The notes beneath the pieces were generated by a model. That model searched no databases, was not told the origin of the DNA, and was given only the letters and a program-made list of their open reading frames with translations. A program made the translations under genes and the position numbers. A stretch of DNA of 5,777 nucleotides from NCBI GenBank assembly GCA_947378905.1, contig CANCLV010000063.1, positions 1-5,777 on the forward strand. The letters run 5' to 3'. Below, piece after piece: positions 1-5,777 of this stretch. Source of the DNA: Opitutia bacterium (GTDB lineage Bacteria; Verrucomicrobiota; Verrucomicrobiia; Opitutales; UBA953). Each line of letters starts with the position of its first letter. The first letter of the stretch is position 1.

Positions 1-584
1 GGGAAGAATCCAGGAATGAGTGTATTTACGCGAACGCCGTTAGGTGCCCATTCGCGAGCGAGATTCTTTGAGAGATTATGCACCGCTGCTTTGGTGGCAG
101 AGTAAGTGAAGACGCGAGAGAGAGGGACGATGCCAGACTCTGAGCCGAGGTTGATGATAGAACCCTTGCCGGCTTTTACCATGGCTTCGCCGAATACTTG
201 TGAGCCGAGGACAACGCTCTTGATGTTAACTGAAATGATACGATCCAGTTCGGTTTCGGCGATTTCGAAGAATGGAGTAGCGGAGTTTACGCCTGCACCG
301 TTGATGAGGATATCAATTTTTCCGTGAGTAGCTAAAATTTTATCACGAAGTACGATTAAATCATTTTTGTTTGTCGCTTCGCACGACATGAATTCACCCT
401 TACCGCCAGCAGCTTTGATTTTAGCGAGACGAGCGTCGGCCTTAGCGGGGTCGCGTCCAACGAGAATCACATGAGCACCTGCGGAGGCAAAGCCTTCGGC
501 GACAGCGCCACAGAGTTCGCCGGTGCCGCCGATGATGACAGCGATGCGACCTTTGAGTGAGAAGAGTTCAAGTGCGGATGACAT
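1..584 (-). CDS. SDR family NAD(P)-dependent oxidoreductase, C-terminus cut by window edge
   Basis: The frame reads from ATG at 584-582 to the window edge without a stop, giving 194 residues. SDR enzymes are usually about 250-270 residues, so roughly 60-75 are missing. Visible classical SDR features are a Rossmann first strand (residues 13-19), a glycine motif GGTGELCG (19-26), INGAGVN (94-100, in place of the usual NNAG), Asn120, Ser148 and YSATK (Tyr161, Lys165), which make up the catalytic tetrad. A C-terminal-side PG follows VRVNTLI at 184-190. The glycine motif and NGAG resemble, from memory, the SDR subgroup annotated as D-mannonate oxidoreductase/fructuronate reductase. Together with the neighbouring KDG kinase this suggests reduction of a keto-uronate, either fructuronate or the alginate-derived 4-deoxy-5-hexoseulose uronate. 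That substrate is inferred. The gene lies on the same strand as the kinase operon but after its terminator, so it probably has its own promoter. No Shine-Dalgarno is seen. It could be another sugar-alcohol or sugar-acid dehydrogenase. Confidence 0.9.
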   Translation of the reverse strand, partial: MSSALELFSLKGRIAVIIGGTGELCGAVAEGFASAGAHVILVGRDPAKADARLAKIKAAGGKGEFMSCEATNKNDLIVLRDKILATHGKIDILINGAGVNSATPFFEIAETELDRIISVNIKSVVLGSQVFGEAMVKAGKGSIINLGSESGIVPLSRVFTYSATKAAVHNLSKNLAREWAPNGVRVNTLIPGFF

Positions 585-700
585 AAGTGTAATTTAGGGG
601 CACGGTGACAGGGGGCACGGTGACCTGAGGAAAGTGACACCTAATTTAATGGGAGGCAATAATGTTTAGTATTTTCAAACCTTTCCTGGACAACTCGTGT
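585..700 (-). promoter_or_regulatory. Leader and possible promoter of the SDR gene
   Basis: This stretch lies between the SDR start and the upstream operon's terminator. Reading the minus strand, a weak sigma70-like pair can be proposed: TTGTCC (693-688) and TACTAA (671-666), 16 nt apart. That would give a leader of about 75 nt. Neither box is close to consensus, so the exact promoter is a guess. The need for a promoter here is better supported, because a strong terminator precedes the gene. The leader contains the repeat element at 590-648, and there is no Shine-Dalgarno before the ATG. Confidence 0.25.
590..648. repeat. Short MITE/REP-like element with imperfect inverted ends and internal direct repeat
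   Basis: The left end TAATTTAGGGGCAC (590-603) is an imperfect inverted match to the right end GTGACACCTAATTTA (634-648), with two mismatches and one bulged base. Inside, GGGGCACGGTGAC occurs twice as a perfect 13-bp direct repeat (597-609 and 612-624, offset 15), and GTGAC recurs a third time at 634-638. The roughly 59-bp size, imperfect terminal inversion and intergenic position resemble a REP or miniature transposon remnant. It could also be a tandem duplication serving as a regulator site in the SDR leader. Whether it recurs in the genome cannot be seen here. Confidence 0.4.
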
Positions 701-733
701 AAATAAAAAGGGCAGCCGAGTGGCTGCCCTTTT
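701..733 (-). terminator. Rho-independent terminator of the kinase operon
   Basis: A perfect 12-bp stem pairs 706-717 (AAAAGGGCAGCC) with 722-733, around a 4-nt loop. On the minus strand the stem runs into TTTTTATTT, a good U-tract. On the plus strand only four Ts precede GAGG, so minus is the functional direction. It begins 18 nt after the stop of the kinase gene, ending the three-gene operon and separating it from the SDR gene. Confidence 0.88.
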
Positions 734-751
734 GAGGTGATGTAAGAATGA

Positions 752-1849
752 TTAGCGAACGACGCGGGCGCCGCCACCGGAGATTTGCTTTTCAACTTCT
801 TTACGGGTCACCATGGAGGTGTCGCCAGGAGTGGTTGAAGCAAGGGCACCGTGAGCTGCACCGTAGTTAACAGCTTTTTGAGCGTCATTGAATTCCATGA
901 ATCCGAAGACTAAACCGCTAGCGAAGCTGTCGCCACCGCCCACGCGATCGAGGATTTCGAGTTCAGGGAATTTGATAGAGTCGTAGAATTTTCCGTCGTG
1001 GTAGCAAATAGCGCTCCAGTCATTCTTCGTGGCAGTGATCACGCGGCGAAGGGTGGTAGCGGCCACTTTGAAATTCGGGAATTCTTTAACGGCGGTCTGG
1101 ATCATTTCCTTAAACGCATCGGTCTCGATGTGTTTGAGGCTATGGTCAGCACCTTTAACTTCGAAGCCAAGTGATGCGGTGAAGTCTTCTTCGTTACCGA
1201 TCATGACGTCGACGTACTTAGCGATTTCGCGATTCACTTCTTGGGCTTTCTTGAGTCCGCCGATGGTCTTCCAAAGTGATGGACGATAATTTAAATCGTA
1301 GGAAACAATCGTGCCGTGTTTCTTAGCTGCTTTAACCGCTTCGATGGTCACGAGTGCGGTGGATTCGGAGAGAGCGGCGAAAATTCCGCCCGTGTGTAAC
1401 CAGCGAACGCCGAGTTTTCCGAAGATATGTTCCCAGTCGATATCACCAGGTTTTAATTGGCTAGCGGCGGTGTTACCACGATCAGGGACGCCGACAGCGC
1501 CACGGATACCGAAACCACGCTCGGTGAAATTGAGACCATTGCGAACCGTGCGGCCGATGCCGTCGTCTTCGCGCCATTTAATAAAATCTGTATTAACTCC
1601 ACCTTGCATGATGAAGTCTTCAACGAGACGACCCACTTCATTATCTACGAAAGCGGTAGCGACCGAGGTGCGGTAGCCGAAGCATTTACGGAGACCACGA
1701 GCGACGTTGTATTCGCCGCCGCCTTCCCAAACTTTGAACTCACGAGCGGTGCGAACGCGGCCTTCACCGGGGTCGAGGCGAAGCATGACTTCACCGAGAG
1801 AGATTTGATCGAAGGTGCAATCCTTCGCAGGTTTAATTTGGAGTGCCAT
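752..1849 (-). CDS. kdgK: PfkB/ribokinase-family sugar kinase, probable 2-keto-3-deoxygluconate kinase
   Basis: This 365-residue cytoplasmic kinase is likely to convert 2-keto-3-deoxygluconate plus ATP to KDPG, which feeds the Entner-Doudoroff aldolase. Family marks in order are the N-terminal PfkB signature GGGEYNVARGL (43-53), a substrate-pocket segment SYDLNYRP (183-190), IGNEED (217-222), TTLRRVITATKNDWSA (265-280), and the C-terminal signature DRVGGGDSFASGL (301-313) with the anion-hole glycines and catalytic base Asp307. The DRVGGGDSF form and the TLR segment are, from memory, typical of enzymes annotated as KDG kinases rather than ribokinase or fructokinase. It is slightly longer than the usual 310-340 residues, with an insert-like stretch near 117-140. 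It is the last gene of the operon, starting 14 nt after the Ldh_2 gene stop, and is followed by a terminator. No Shine-Dalgarno is visible, so translation may be coupled. The PfkB family is certain. The substrate is inferred; another 2-keto-3-deoxy acid or a hexose is possible. Confidence 0.85.
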   Translation of the reverse strand: MALQIKPAKDCTFDQISLGEVMLRLDPGEGRVRTAREFKVWEGGGEYNVARGLRKCFGYRTSVATAFVDNEVGRLVEDFIMQGGVNTDFIKWREDDGIGRTVRNGLNFTERGFGIRGAVGVPDRGNTAASQLKPGDIDWEHIFGKLGVRWLHTGGIFAALSESTALVTIEAVKAAKKHGTIVSYDLNYRPSLWKTIGGLKKAQEVNREIAKYVDVMIGNEEDFTASLGFEVKGADHSLKHIETDAFKEMIQTAVKEFPNFKVAATTLRRVITATKNDWSAICYHDGKFYDSIKFPELEILDRVGGGDSFASGLVFGFMEFNDAQKAVNYGAAHGALASTTPGDTSMVTRKEVEKQISGGGARVVR

Positions 1850-1863
1850 AGTGTTTGGTAAAA

Positions 1864-2952
1864 TTAAGCGGTTGGAAGTTGGTTAACATCAAAAGCTTTA
1901 ATGCCGCACTCGTGTGCGATTTCATTGAGGGCTTCGACTTCGGCTTTGGAGAAGAGAAGTCCGCCGGCTTTTTGACTGCGTGCTGCGAAGGTTGCTTCCA
2001 TTTGACCTGGGAGGATACACTTTTCGTTTCCGTGTCCGAGGATATCACCAAGAACAGCTTTGATATTTTGCTGTTGGTTGCGTCCGTGAGCAAAAACTCC
2101 GCTGCTGATAGCGTCGGGGTGAATGACTTGGAAGAAGAATGCACAATCTTGTTTTTCGCCAGCAACGCGAGTGCGGCTACGAATGGTGGGGAGTGAGCCA
2201 CCGATGAAACCTGCGACGATTTCGTTGATTAAGGAAAGACCGTAGCCTTTGTGTGCGCCGAAAGGAATGAGTGAAACAGCGGCGGAGGGATCGATGGTTA
2301 CTTTGCCATCTTTATCTACGGCAGCGTCAGGAGGTAATTGTTTACCTTCGCGCTTTAATTGTTGAACGCGGCCCATCGCGATGACTGAGGTGGCCCAGTC
2401 GATGACGATTGGGAAACCAACAGCATCGGTGGTAGGGAAGCCCCAAGAGTGTGGGTTGGTTCCGAGGGTTGGGAATTTACCTTGGAAAGGAACTACTTCA
2501 GCGAGAGTCGCTGTGCAATTAGTGTAAGCGATGTAACCACGTTTAGCGGCTTCCATCACATAGCCACCGCCCCAGAGGTAGTGGAAAGCGTTATCTACGG
2601 AAACGGTACCTACGCCGTATTGATCAGCGAGTTTGATACAAGTTTCGATCGCGTCGGTTGCAACAGCTTGACCGAGTTTTTGTTTTGCATCCCAAACTTC
2701 AGCAGCAGCGAAGCGCGAAGATTTTTTAACGACGGTAGCATTGGGTGTGCAGCCGCCAACTTTTGAACCGAAAAGTTCGTCCAAGTGTAATGCCTTGATA
2801 GCATTGTGCGTGCGGATGCCGTGGCGAGTAGCCATGGAGGACATCTTCGCAGCTTGGTTTGATTCGGTGGCACCGAAACCGCGATGCTGGTAAGCAGCGC
2901 TGACGAGAGCCTCGTGAGCTTCAGTGGGAACAACGTGAAATACTTCGGACAT
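1864..2952 (-). CDS. Ldh_2-family (malate/L-lactate dehydrogenase-like) NAD(P)H oxidoreductase
   Basis: This 362-residue soluble enzyme belongs to the malate/L-sulfolactate/ureidoglycolate/2,3-diketogulonate reductase family. It reduces a 2-keto acid or oxidises the hydroxy acid with NAD(P). Family marks are TRHGIRTHN (42-50) with the conserved His44, SVDNAFHYLWGGGY (118-131) with His124, TNCTATLAEVVPFQG (144-158), LGTNPHSWGFP (163-173), and FGAHKGYGLSLINEIVAG (231-248) carrying the HKGYGL motif. A PGQMEA segment (315-320) lies near the C-terminus. Length and motif order match the family, and no disruption is seen. It is the middle gene of the operon, 39 nt after the D-2-hydroxyacid dehydrogenase and 14 nt before the kinase. 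Given these neighbours, a sugar-acid substrate such as a 2-ketoaldonate is more likely than malate or lactate, but this is inference. ATG at 2952-2950 is the only good start; the leader ACATACAACC has no Shine-Dalgarno. Confidence 0.92.
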   Translation of the reverse strand: MSEVFHVVPTEAHEALVSAAYQHRGFGATESNQAAKMSSMATRHGIRTHNAIKALHLDELFGSKVGGCTPNATVVKKSSRFAAAEVWDAKQKLGQAVATDAIETCIKLADQYGVGTVSVDNAFHYLWGGGYVMEAAKRGYIAYTNCTATLAEVVPFQGKFPTLGTNPHSWGFPTTDAVGFPIVIDWATSVIAMGRVQQLKREGKQLPPDAAVDKDGKVTIDPSAAVSLIPFGAHKGYGLSLINEIVAGFIGGSLPTIRSRTRVAGEKQDCAFFFQVIHPDAISSGVFAHGRNQQQNIKAVLGDILGHGNEKCILPGQMEATFAARSQKAGGLLFSKAEVEALNEIAHECGIKAFDVNQLPTA

Positions 2953-2991
2953 GGTTGTATGTTATATTAGGAGGAAAGGTGACTAGGGAAG

Positions 2992-3975
2992 TTAGACGAC
3001 TTTCTTAACTTTAACTTCTTTGTTAATCTGAGCGAGGGGCTCTTCGCCGTGCATCGCTTTGATTAAATTAGTAACAGCGGCGACGGCTTGGCGTTGAACG
3101 CTTTCGGCTGTGCGTGAGCCAATGTGTGGAGTTACGACGCAGTTAGGAAGTTTGGTGAGAGGGTGGTCGGCGCGAGGTGGTTCTTCATCGAGAACGTCGG
3201 TACCATATCCGCCTACTTGGCCGGATTTAAGAGCGGCAGCGATGTCGTCGGTGTGAACGATTTCACCACGAGCACAGTTAAGAATCAGAACGCCTTTCTT
3301 CATCTTCGCGATATTCTTAGCGCAGATGAGGTCACGTGTTTCAGGAGTTAAGTTAGTGTGGAGTGAGAGGTAATCAGATACGGCGAAAACATCATCCATC
3401 GTGTTGGCGCGTTTGACGTCGTATTGAGCGGCGAATTTATCGTCCCAGTATAAATCGAAGCCGACGACTTTCATACCGAACGCGCGAGCGCGGATGGCGA
3501 CTTCTTTACCGATGCGGCCCATGCCGATGATACCGATGGTTTTGTCGAGAAGTTCGCGACCCGTTTTACGTTTCCAAGTACCAGAGCGAGTGGAGTCCGT
3601 GTGGAAGTAGAAATTCTTTTCGAGGGCGAGAAGAAGAAGGAAAGTATGTTCTGCAACGGTGGTGTGGTTAACGCCAGGAGTGAAAAGGAGAGGGATGTCT
3701 TTAGAGGTGAGGTATTTTACATCGATCTTATCAACGCCGATACCGTACTTGCTGATGACCTTGAGGCGGGGGAGGGCTTTATCGATGACTGCTTGGGTGA
3801 TCATGTCATCGCCGCAGATGTATCCGTCAAAATCCCCCATTAAAGCTAAAGTGTCGGCTTCGCTTAAAGGACCGCGAGCGGTGACAACTTCCCAACCGGT
3901 GGCGGCTAACATTTTATGGTGTTCGCCAGGGGTGTCTTGGAATGAGGTGGTTGTGAGGAGGATGCGTGGCTTCAT
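2992..3975 (-). CDS. D-isomer-specific 2-hydroxyacid dehydrogenase (phosphoglycerate dehydrogenase-like)
   Basis: This 327-residue NAD-dependent dehydrogenase interconverts a 2-keto acid and its 2-hydroxy acid. It has the family's split catalytic domain around a Rossmann NAD domain. Substrate-side residues include KYGIGVDKIDV (76-86). The coenzyme site is GIIGMGRIGKEV (148-159) with Asp174 at the end of the second strand, indicating NAD over NADP. The catalytic triad is Arg236 (NCARGE), Glu265 (DVLDEEPP) and His284 (TPHIGS). It lacks the ACT/regulatory C-terminal domains of serine-pathway SerA, and the operon is catabolic, so 3-phosphoglycerate is not the likely substrate. A 2-ketoaldonate or glyoxylate/hydroxypyruvate-type acid is a better guess. 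It is the first gene of the three-gene operon, read away from the divergent transporter. The start ATG at 3975-3973 is preceded by AAAACGACACT, without a Shine-Dalgarno. Confidence 0.93.
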   Translation of the reverse strand: MKPRILLTTTSFQDTPGEHHKMLAATGWEVVTARGPLSEADTLALMGDFDGYICGDDMITQAVIDKALPRLKVISKYGIGVDKIDVKYLTSKDIPLLFTPGVNHTTVAEHTFLLLLALEKNFYFHTDSTRSGTWKRKTGRELLDKTIGIIGMGRIGKEVAIRARAFGMKVVGFDLYWDDKFAAQYDVKRANTMDDVFAVSDYLSLHTNLTPETRDLICAKNIAKMKKGVLILNCARGEIVHTDDIAAALKSGQVGGYGTDVLDEEPPRADHPLTKLPNCVVTPHIGSRTAESVQRQAVAAVTNLIKAMHGEEPLAQINKEVKVKKVV

Positions 3976-4067
3976 AGTGTCGTTTTAATCCAACCTAACT
4001 CGATTTGAAAAGTCAAAGAAAGTATAAGGTCGACAGTAAAAAAATCGTCTGTTTATTGGTCTTACCC
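3976..4067. promoter_or_regulatory. Divergent promoter region between the dehydrogenase operon and the MFS transporter
   Basis: This is the only space in which both transcripts can start. For the minus strand, TTGACT (4016-4011) and TTGGAT (3993-3988) are 17 nt apart. The second box is weak, and the leader would be very short. For the plus strand, TATAAG (4023-4028) is a possible -10 without a clear -35. A small palindrome, TTTGA-AAAG-TCAAA (4004-4017), overlaps the proposed minus -35 and lies just upstream of the plus -10. It is therefore well placed to act as a shared operator for a local regulator, though no regulator gene lies in the window. The presence of promoters is expected from the layout; the individual boxes are low-confidence. 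Confidence 0.45.
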
Positions 4068-5303
4068 ATGAATAATACCCCTAATTCAGCCCCTGCGGCA
4101 TCTCCCTATCGCTGGGTGATTTTGGCACTCTTGTTTTTCGCAACCACGATTAATTATATTGATCGTCAAATCTTGGCTTTATTGAAACCGATGTTGGACG
4201 GCGAGTTACACTGGACTAATGAGCAATATGGCATGGTTAACTCTGCATTCCAGGCGGCCTACGCTTTTGGATTGTTAGGCTTTGGATGGTTTATTGACCG
4301 TTTTGGAACGAAAATTGGTTATGCCGTTTCAATTTTTGCATGGTCGGCTGCGGCAGCAGGTCACGCATTGGTCGGTTCAATTCCTGGTTTCTATTACGCT
4401 CGTATAGCTCTGGGTGTTGGCGAGGGAGGTAATTTCCCGGCTGCAATCAAAACTACAGCACAGTGGTTTCCACGTGCTGAACGTGCCTTTGCTAATGCGC
4501 TCTTTAATTCAGGTTCAAACATTGGAGCACTGATTGCTCCAGCGGTTATTCCTATTATGGCTGTAAACTACGGCTGGAGATCTACCTTCGTAGCTGCTGG
4601 TGTATTAGGTATTATTTGGATTCTGTTCTGGATTCCATTTTACAAGAAGGCTCCACAACTCGCTGAAGAAGAAGTTGCACCTGAGCGCAAGATTCCTTGG
4701 TCGAGTTTATTGCGTGTAAAACAAACTTGGGCTTACATGATTGCTAAATTCTTAACAGACCCAGTTTGGTGGTTCTATTTAATTTGGCTGCCTGATTACT
4801 TTAAGAAGGAGCAGCATTTAGATATTAAAGCAATGGGCTTACCTTTAGTTACTCTCTACGGTATCGTCACCGTGTTAAGTATCTTTGCGGGTTGGGCTGT
4901 TAAGAAAATCGCAGAGCGTGGTTATGATATGGTGAAGGTACGGAAAGTTTCGCTGTTGTTCTTTGCCCTATGTTCTTTGCCTATTTTCTTCGTCAGAGGT
5001 TTAGGAATGTGGGAAGCTGTACTCCTTATCGGTTTTGCGGCATCAGCTCACCAAGCCTGGTCTGCTAGCCTTTATGCTGCTGTATCGGAAACGTTCCCGC
5101 GCGATGCAGTAGCTTCAGCGAGTGGATTAGGTGGTATGGCTGGATCAATCGGTGGAATGATTTTCCCTATCGTTGCTGGACGTATTCTCGACGTATCGTC
5201 CAATGGTTATGCAATCCTCTTCGCCTTCTGTGCATTTGCGTACATCGTAGCATTTACGATTCACCACTTCATGTTGCCTCGTTTAGAGAAGGCACAAATC
5301 TGA
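4068..5303 (+). CDS. MFS transporter, anion:cation symporter (ACS) family, probable hexuronate/aldonate importer
   Basis: This 411-residue inner-membrane protein has about twelve hydrophobic helices (roughly 15-35, 55-76, 82-102, 105-127, 143-165, 170-191, 221-245, 255-277, 293-310, 315-338, 350-371, 380-401) and a cytoplasmic loop near 192-220. ACS-type marks are NYIDRQ (29-34) in helix 1, the MFS loop motif GWFIDRFG (73-80), RIALGVGEGGNFPAAIK (112-128), and TDPVWWFYLIWLPDYF (230-245), the last characteristic of ExuT/DgoT-like carriers. Asp32, Arg33 and Glu119 correspond by position to the charged transport residues of that family. It likely takes up a sugar acid with protons, supplying the divergent catabolic operon. 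ATG at 4068 is preferred. The frame also opens at TTG 4005, but that would add 21 lysine-rich residues ahead of a normal N-terminus and consume the promoter region. Codon use is more T-ending and rich in TTA/TTG than in the neighbouring enzyme genes. Confidence 0.93.
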   Translation: MNNTPNSAPAASPYRWVILALLFFATTINYIDRQILALLKPMLDGELHWTNEQYGMVNSAFQAAYAFGLLGFGWFIDRFGTKIGYAVSIFAWSAAAAGHALVGSIPGFYYARIALGVGEGGNFPAAIKTTAQWFPRAERAFANALFNSGSNIGALIAPAVIPIMAVNYGWRSTFVAAGVLGIIWILFWIPFYKKAPQLAEEEVAPERKIPWSSLLRVKQTWAYMIAKFLTDPVWWFYLIWLPDYFKKEQHLDIKAMGLPLVTLYGIVTVLSIFAGWAVKKIAERGYDMVKVRKVSLLFFALCSLPIFFVRGLGMWEAVLLIGFAASAHQAWSASLYAAVSETFPRDAVASASGLGGMAGSIGGMIFPIVAGRILDVSSNGYAILFAFCAFAYIVAFTIHHFMLPRLEKAQI

Positions 5304-5322
5304 TTCGCAGATTCATAAAAAT

Positions 5323-5352
5323 AAAAAGGCCTCCGAGATGGAGGCCTTTTTT
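5323..5352. terminator. Bidirectional rho-independent terminator
   Basis: A 12-bp stem pairs 5323-5334 (AAAAAGGCCTCC) with 5340-5351, around loop GAGAT. The plus strand ends in six Ts (5347-5352). The minus strand ends in TTTTTATTTTT. It lies 19 nt after the transporter stop and 17 nt after the leuS stop, between convergent genes, and can serve both. Confidence 0.9.
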
Positions 5353-5369
5353 GTGAGCAGATATTTCGA

Positions 5370-5777
5370 TTATCCAGCGACGACGAAGTTTACCAACTTA
5401 CCAGGAACTACAATTTCTTTCACGATGGGTTTTCCGTCGATAAACTTTTGTACGGCTGGGTCGGCTTTGGCTAGCGCAACCAAAGCTTCTTTAGAGATAT
5501 TCTTATCTACCTTGGTCGTGGCACGTACTTTACCGTTCACTTGGAAGACTACGTCTACGGTAGATTCGGTGAGTTTTGATTCATCGAATTTTGGCCAGCC
5601 AGCTAGGGTGATACTTTCTTTGTGACCCAGGCGTTGCCAGATTTCTTCACAAAGGTGAGGTGCGAAAGGTGCTGCTAGGCGAGTGAAGTCTTCGACGGTG
5701 GAGCGTTTTAGTGAGGGAGATTTTTCTGCGACATTCATCAGAATCATCATTTGGGAAATCGCGGTATTGAATTGGAG
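5370..5777 (-). CDS. leuS: Leucyl-tRNA synthetase, C-terminal fragment cut by window edge
   Basis: The last 135 residues of a class I leucyl-tRNA synthetase, the cytoplasmic enzyme that charges tRNA-Leu. The frame stays open to the window end, so the N-terminal catalytic and editing domains lie outside (the full enzyme is usually about 800-900 residues). Visible parts, numbered within the fragment, are LQFNTAISQMM (1-11) and LAAPFAPHLCEEIWQRLG (34-51 region) of the anticodon-binding helical domain, GWP (60-62), and then the small C-terminal tRNA-binding domain with FQVNGKVRA (78-86) and VVPGKLVNFVV (123-133). The methionines about nine residues into the fragment are internal, not a start. This is a core housekeeping gene, convergent with the transporter and sharing its terminator. 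It is functionally unrelated to the catabolic locus. Confidence 0.95.
   Translation of the reverse strand, partial: LQFNTAISQMMILMNVAEKSPSLKRSTVEDFTRLAAPFAPHLCEEIWQRLGHKESITLAGWPKFDESKLTESTVDVVFQVNGKVRATTKVDKNISKEALVALAKADPAVQKFIDGKPIVKEIVVPGKLVNFVVAG

Noticed and set aside
106..327. Open frame on the plus strand near the left edge
   Set aside because: It is antisense to the SDR gene, whose catalytic motifs are coded in the same interval on the minus strand.
597..638. Repeated GGGGCACGGTGAC considered as a CRISPR fragment
   Set aside because: The unit is 13 bp with a 2-bp spacing and only two full copies, with no cas genes; it does not have CRISPR geometry.
1029..2196. Long open frames on the plus strand opposite the kinase and Ldh_2 genes (for example 1311-1676, 1457-1861, 1855-2196)
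   Set aside because: They lie fully antisense to genes with clear family motifs, show no recognisable domain, and are explained by the biased codon use of the real genes.
2969..3008. AGGAGG followed by GTG on the plus strand, looking like a ribosome site with a tiny frame
   Set aside because: The frame has only nine codons before TAA, and it sits in the gap between two minus-strand operon genes with no promoter; probably chance.
2992..3975. Calling the D-2-hydroxyacid dehydrogenase serA
   Set aside because: It lacks the C-terminal regulatory domains of typical SerA and lies in a sugar-acid operon, so a specific serine-pathway name is not supported.
1..5777. Mobile element, phage, defence or RNA-based system
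   Set aside because: No transposase, integrase, nuclease, tRNA, rRNA or structured RNA signature was seen; almost all the sequence is accounted for by metabolic genes, a transporter, leuS and two terminators.

Overview
The window is bacterial chromosomal DNA. It carries a sugar-acid (probably uronate-type) catabolic locus next to the housekeeping gene leuS. No new kind of system is evident. The point of interest is how known enzyme families are combined. The organism cannot be named from the sequence alone. Moderate GC, consistently missing Shine-Dalgarno sequences and the particular enzyme families would suit a polysaccharide-degrading Gram-negative bacterium, perhaps Verrucomicrobiota (Opitutales-like); this is a low-confidence inference.

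Layout. (1) 1-584, minus: N-terminal three quarters of an SDR oxidoreductase, cut by the window edge. (2) 585-705: its leader, with a short repeat element having imperfect inverted ends (590-648), followed by a strong terminator (701-733) belonging to the next operon. (3) 752-3975, minus: a tight three-gene operon, transcribed in the order D-2-hydroxyacid dehydrogenase, Ldh_2-family oxidoreductase, and PfkB kinase of the 2-keto-3-deoxygluconate kinase type. The gaps are 39 and 14 nt. (4) 3976-4067: a divergent promoter region with a small palindrome. (5) 4068-5303, plus: a 12-helix MFS transporter of the anion:cation symporter (hexuronate/aldonate) type. (6) 5323-5352: a bidirectional terminator. 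(7) 5370-5777, minus: the C-terminal 135 residues of leucyl-tRNA synthetase.

How the genes may work together (inference). The transporter would import a hexuronate or aldonate. The SDR and the two 2-hydroxyacid/2-ketoacid dehydrogenases would interconvert keto and hydroxy acids. The kinase would phosphorylate the resulting 2-keto-3-deoxy sugar acid for aldol cleavage. No dehydratase, isomerase or KDPG aldolase lies in the window, so the pathway is incomplete here and the exact substrate is unknown. The two dehydrogenases belong to unrelated folds that often have opposite stereopreference, so they may act as a redox epimerising pair.
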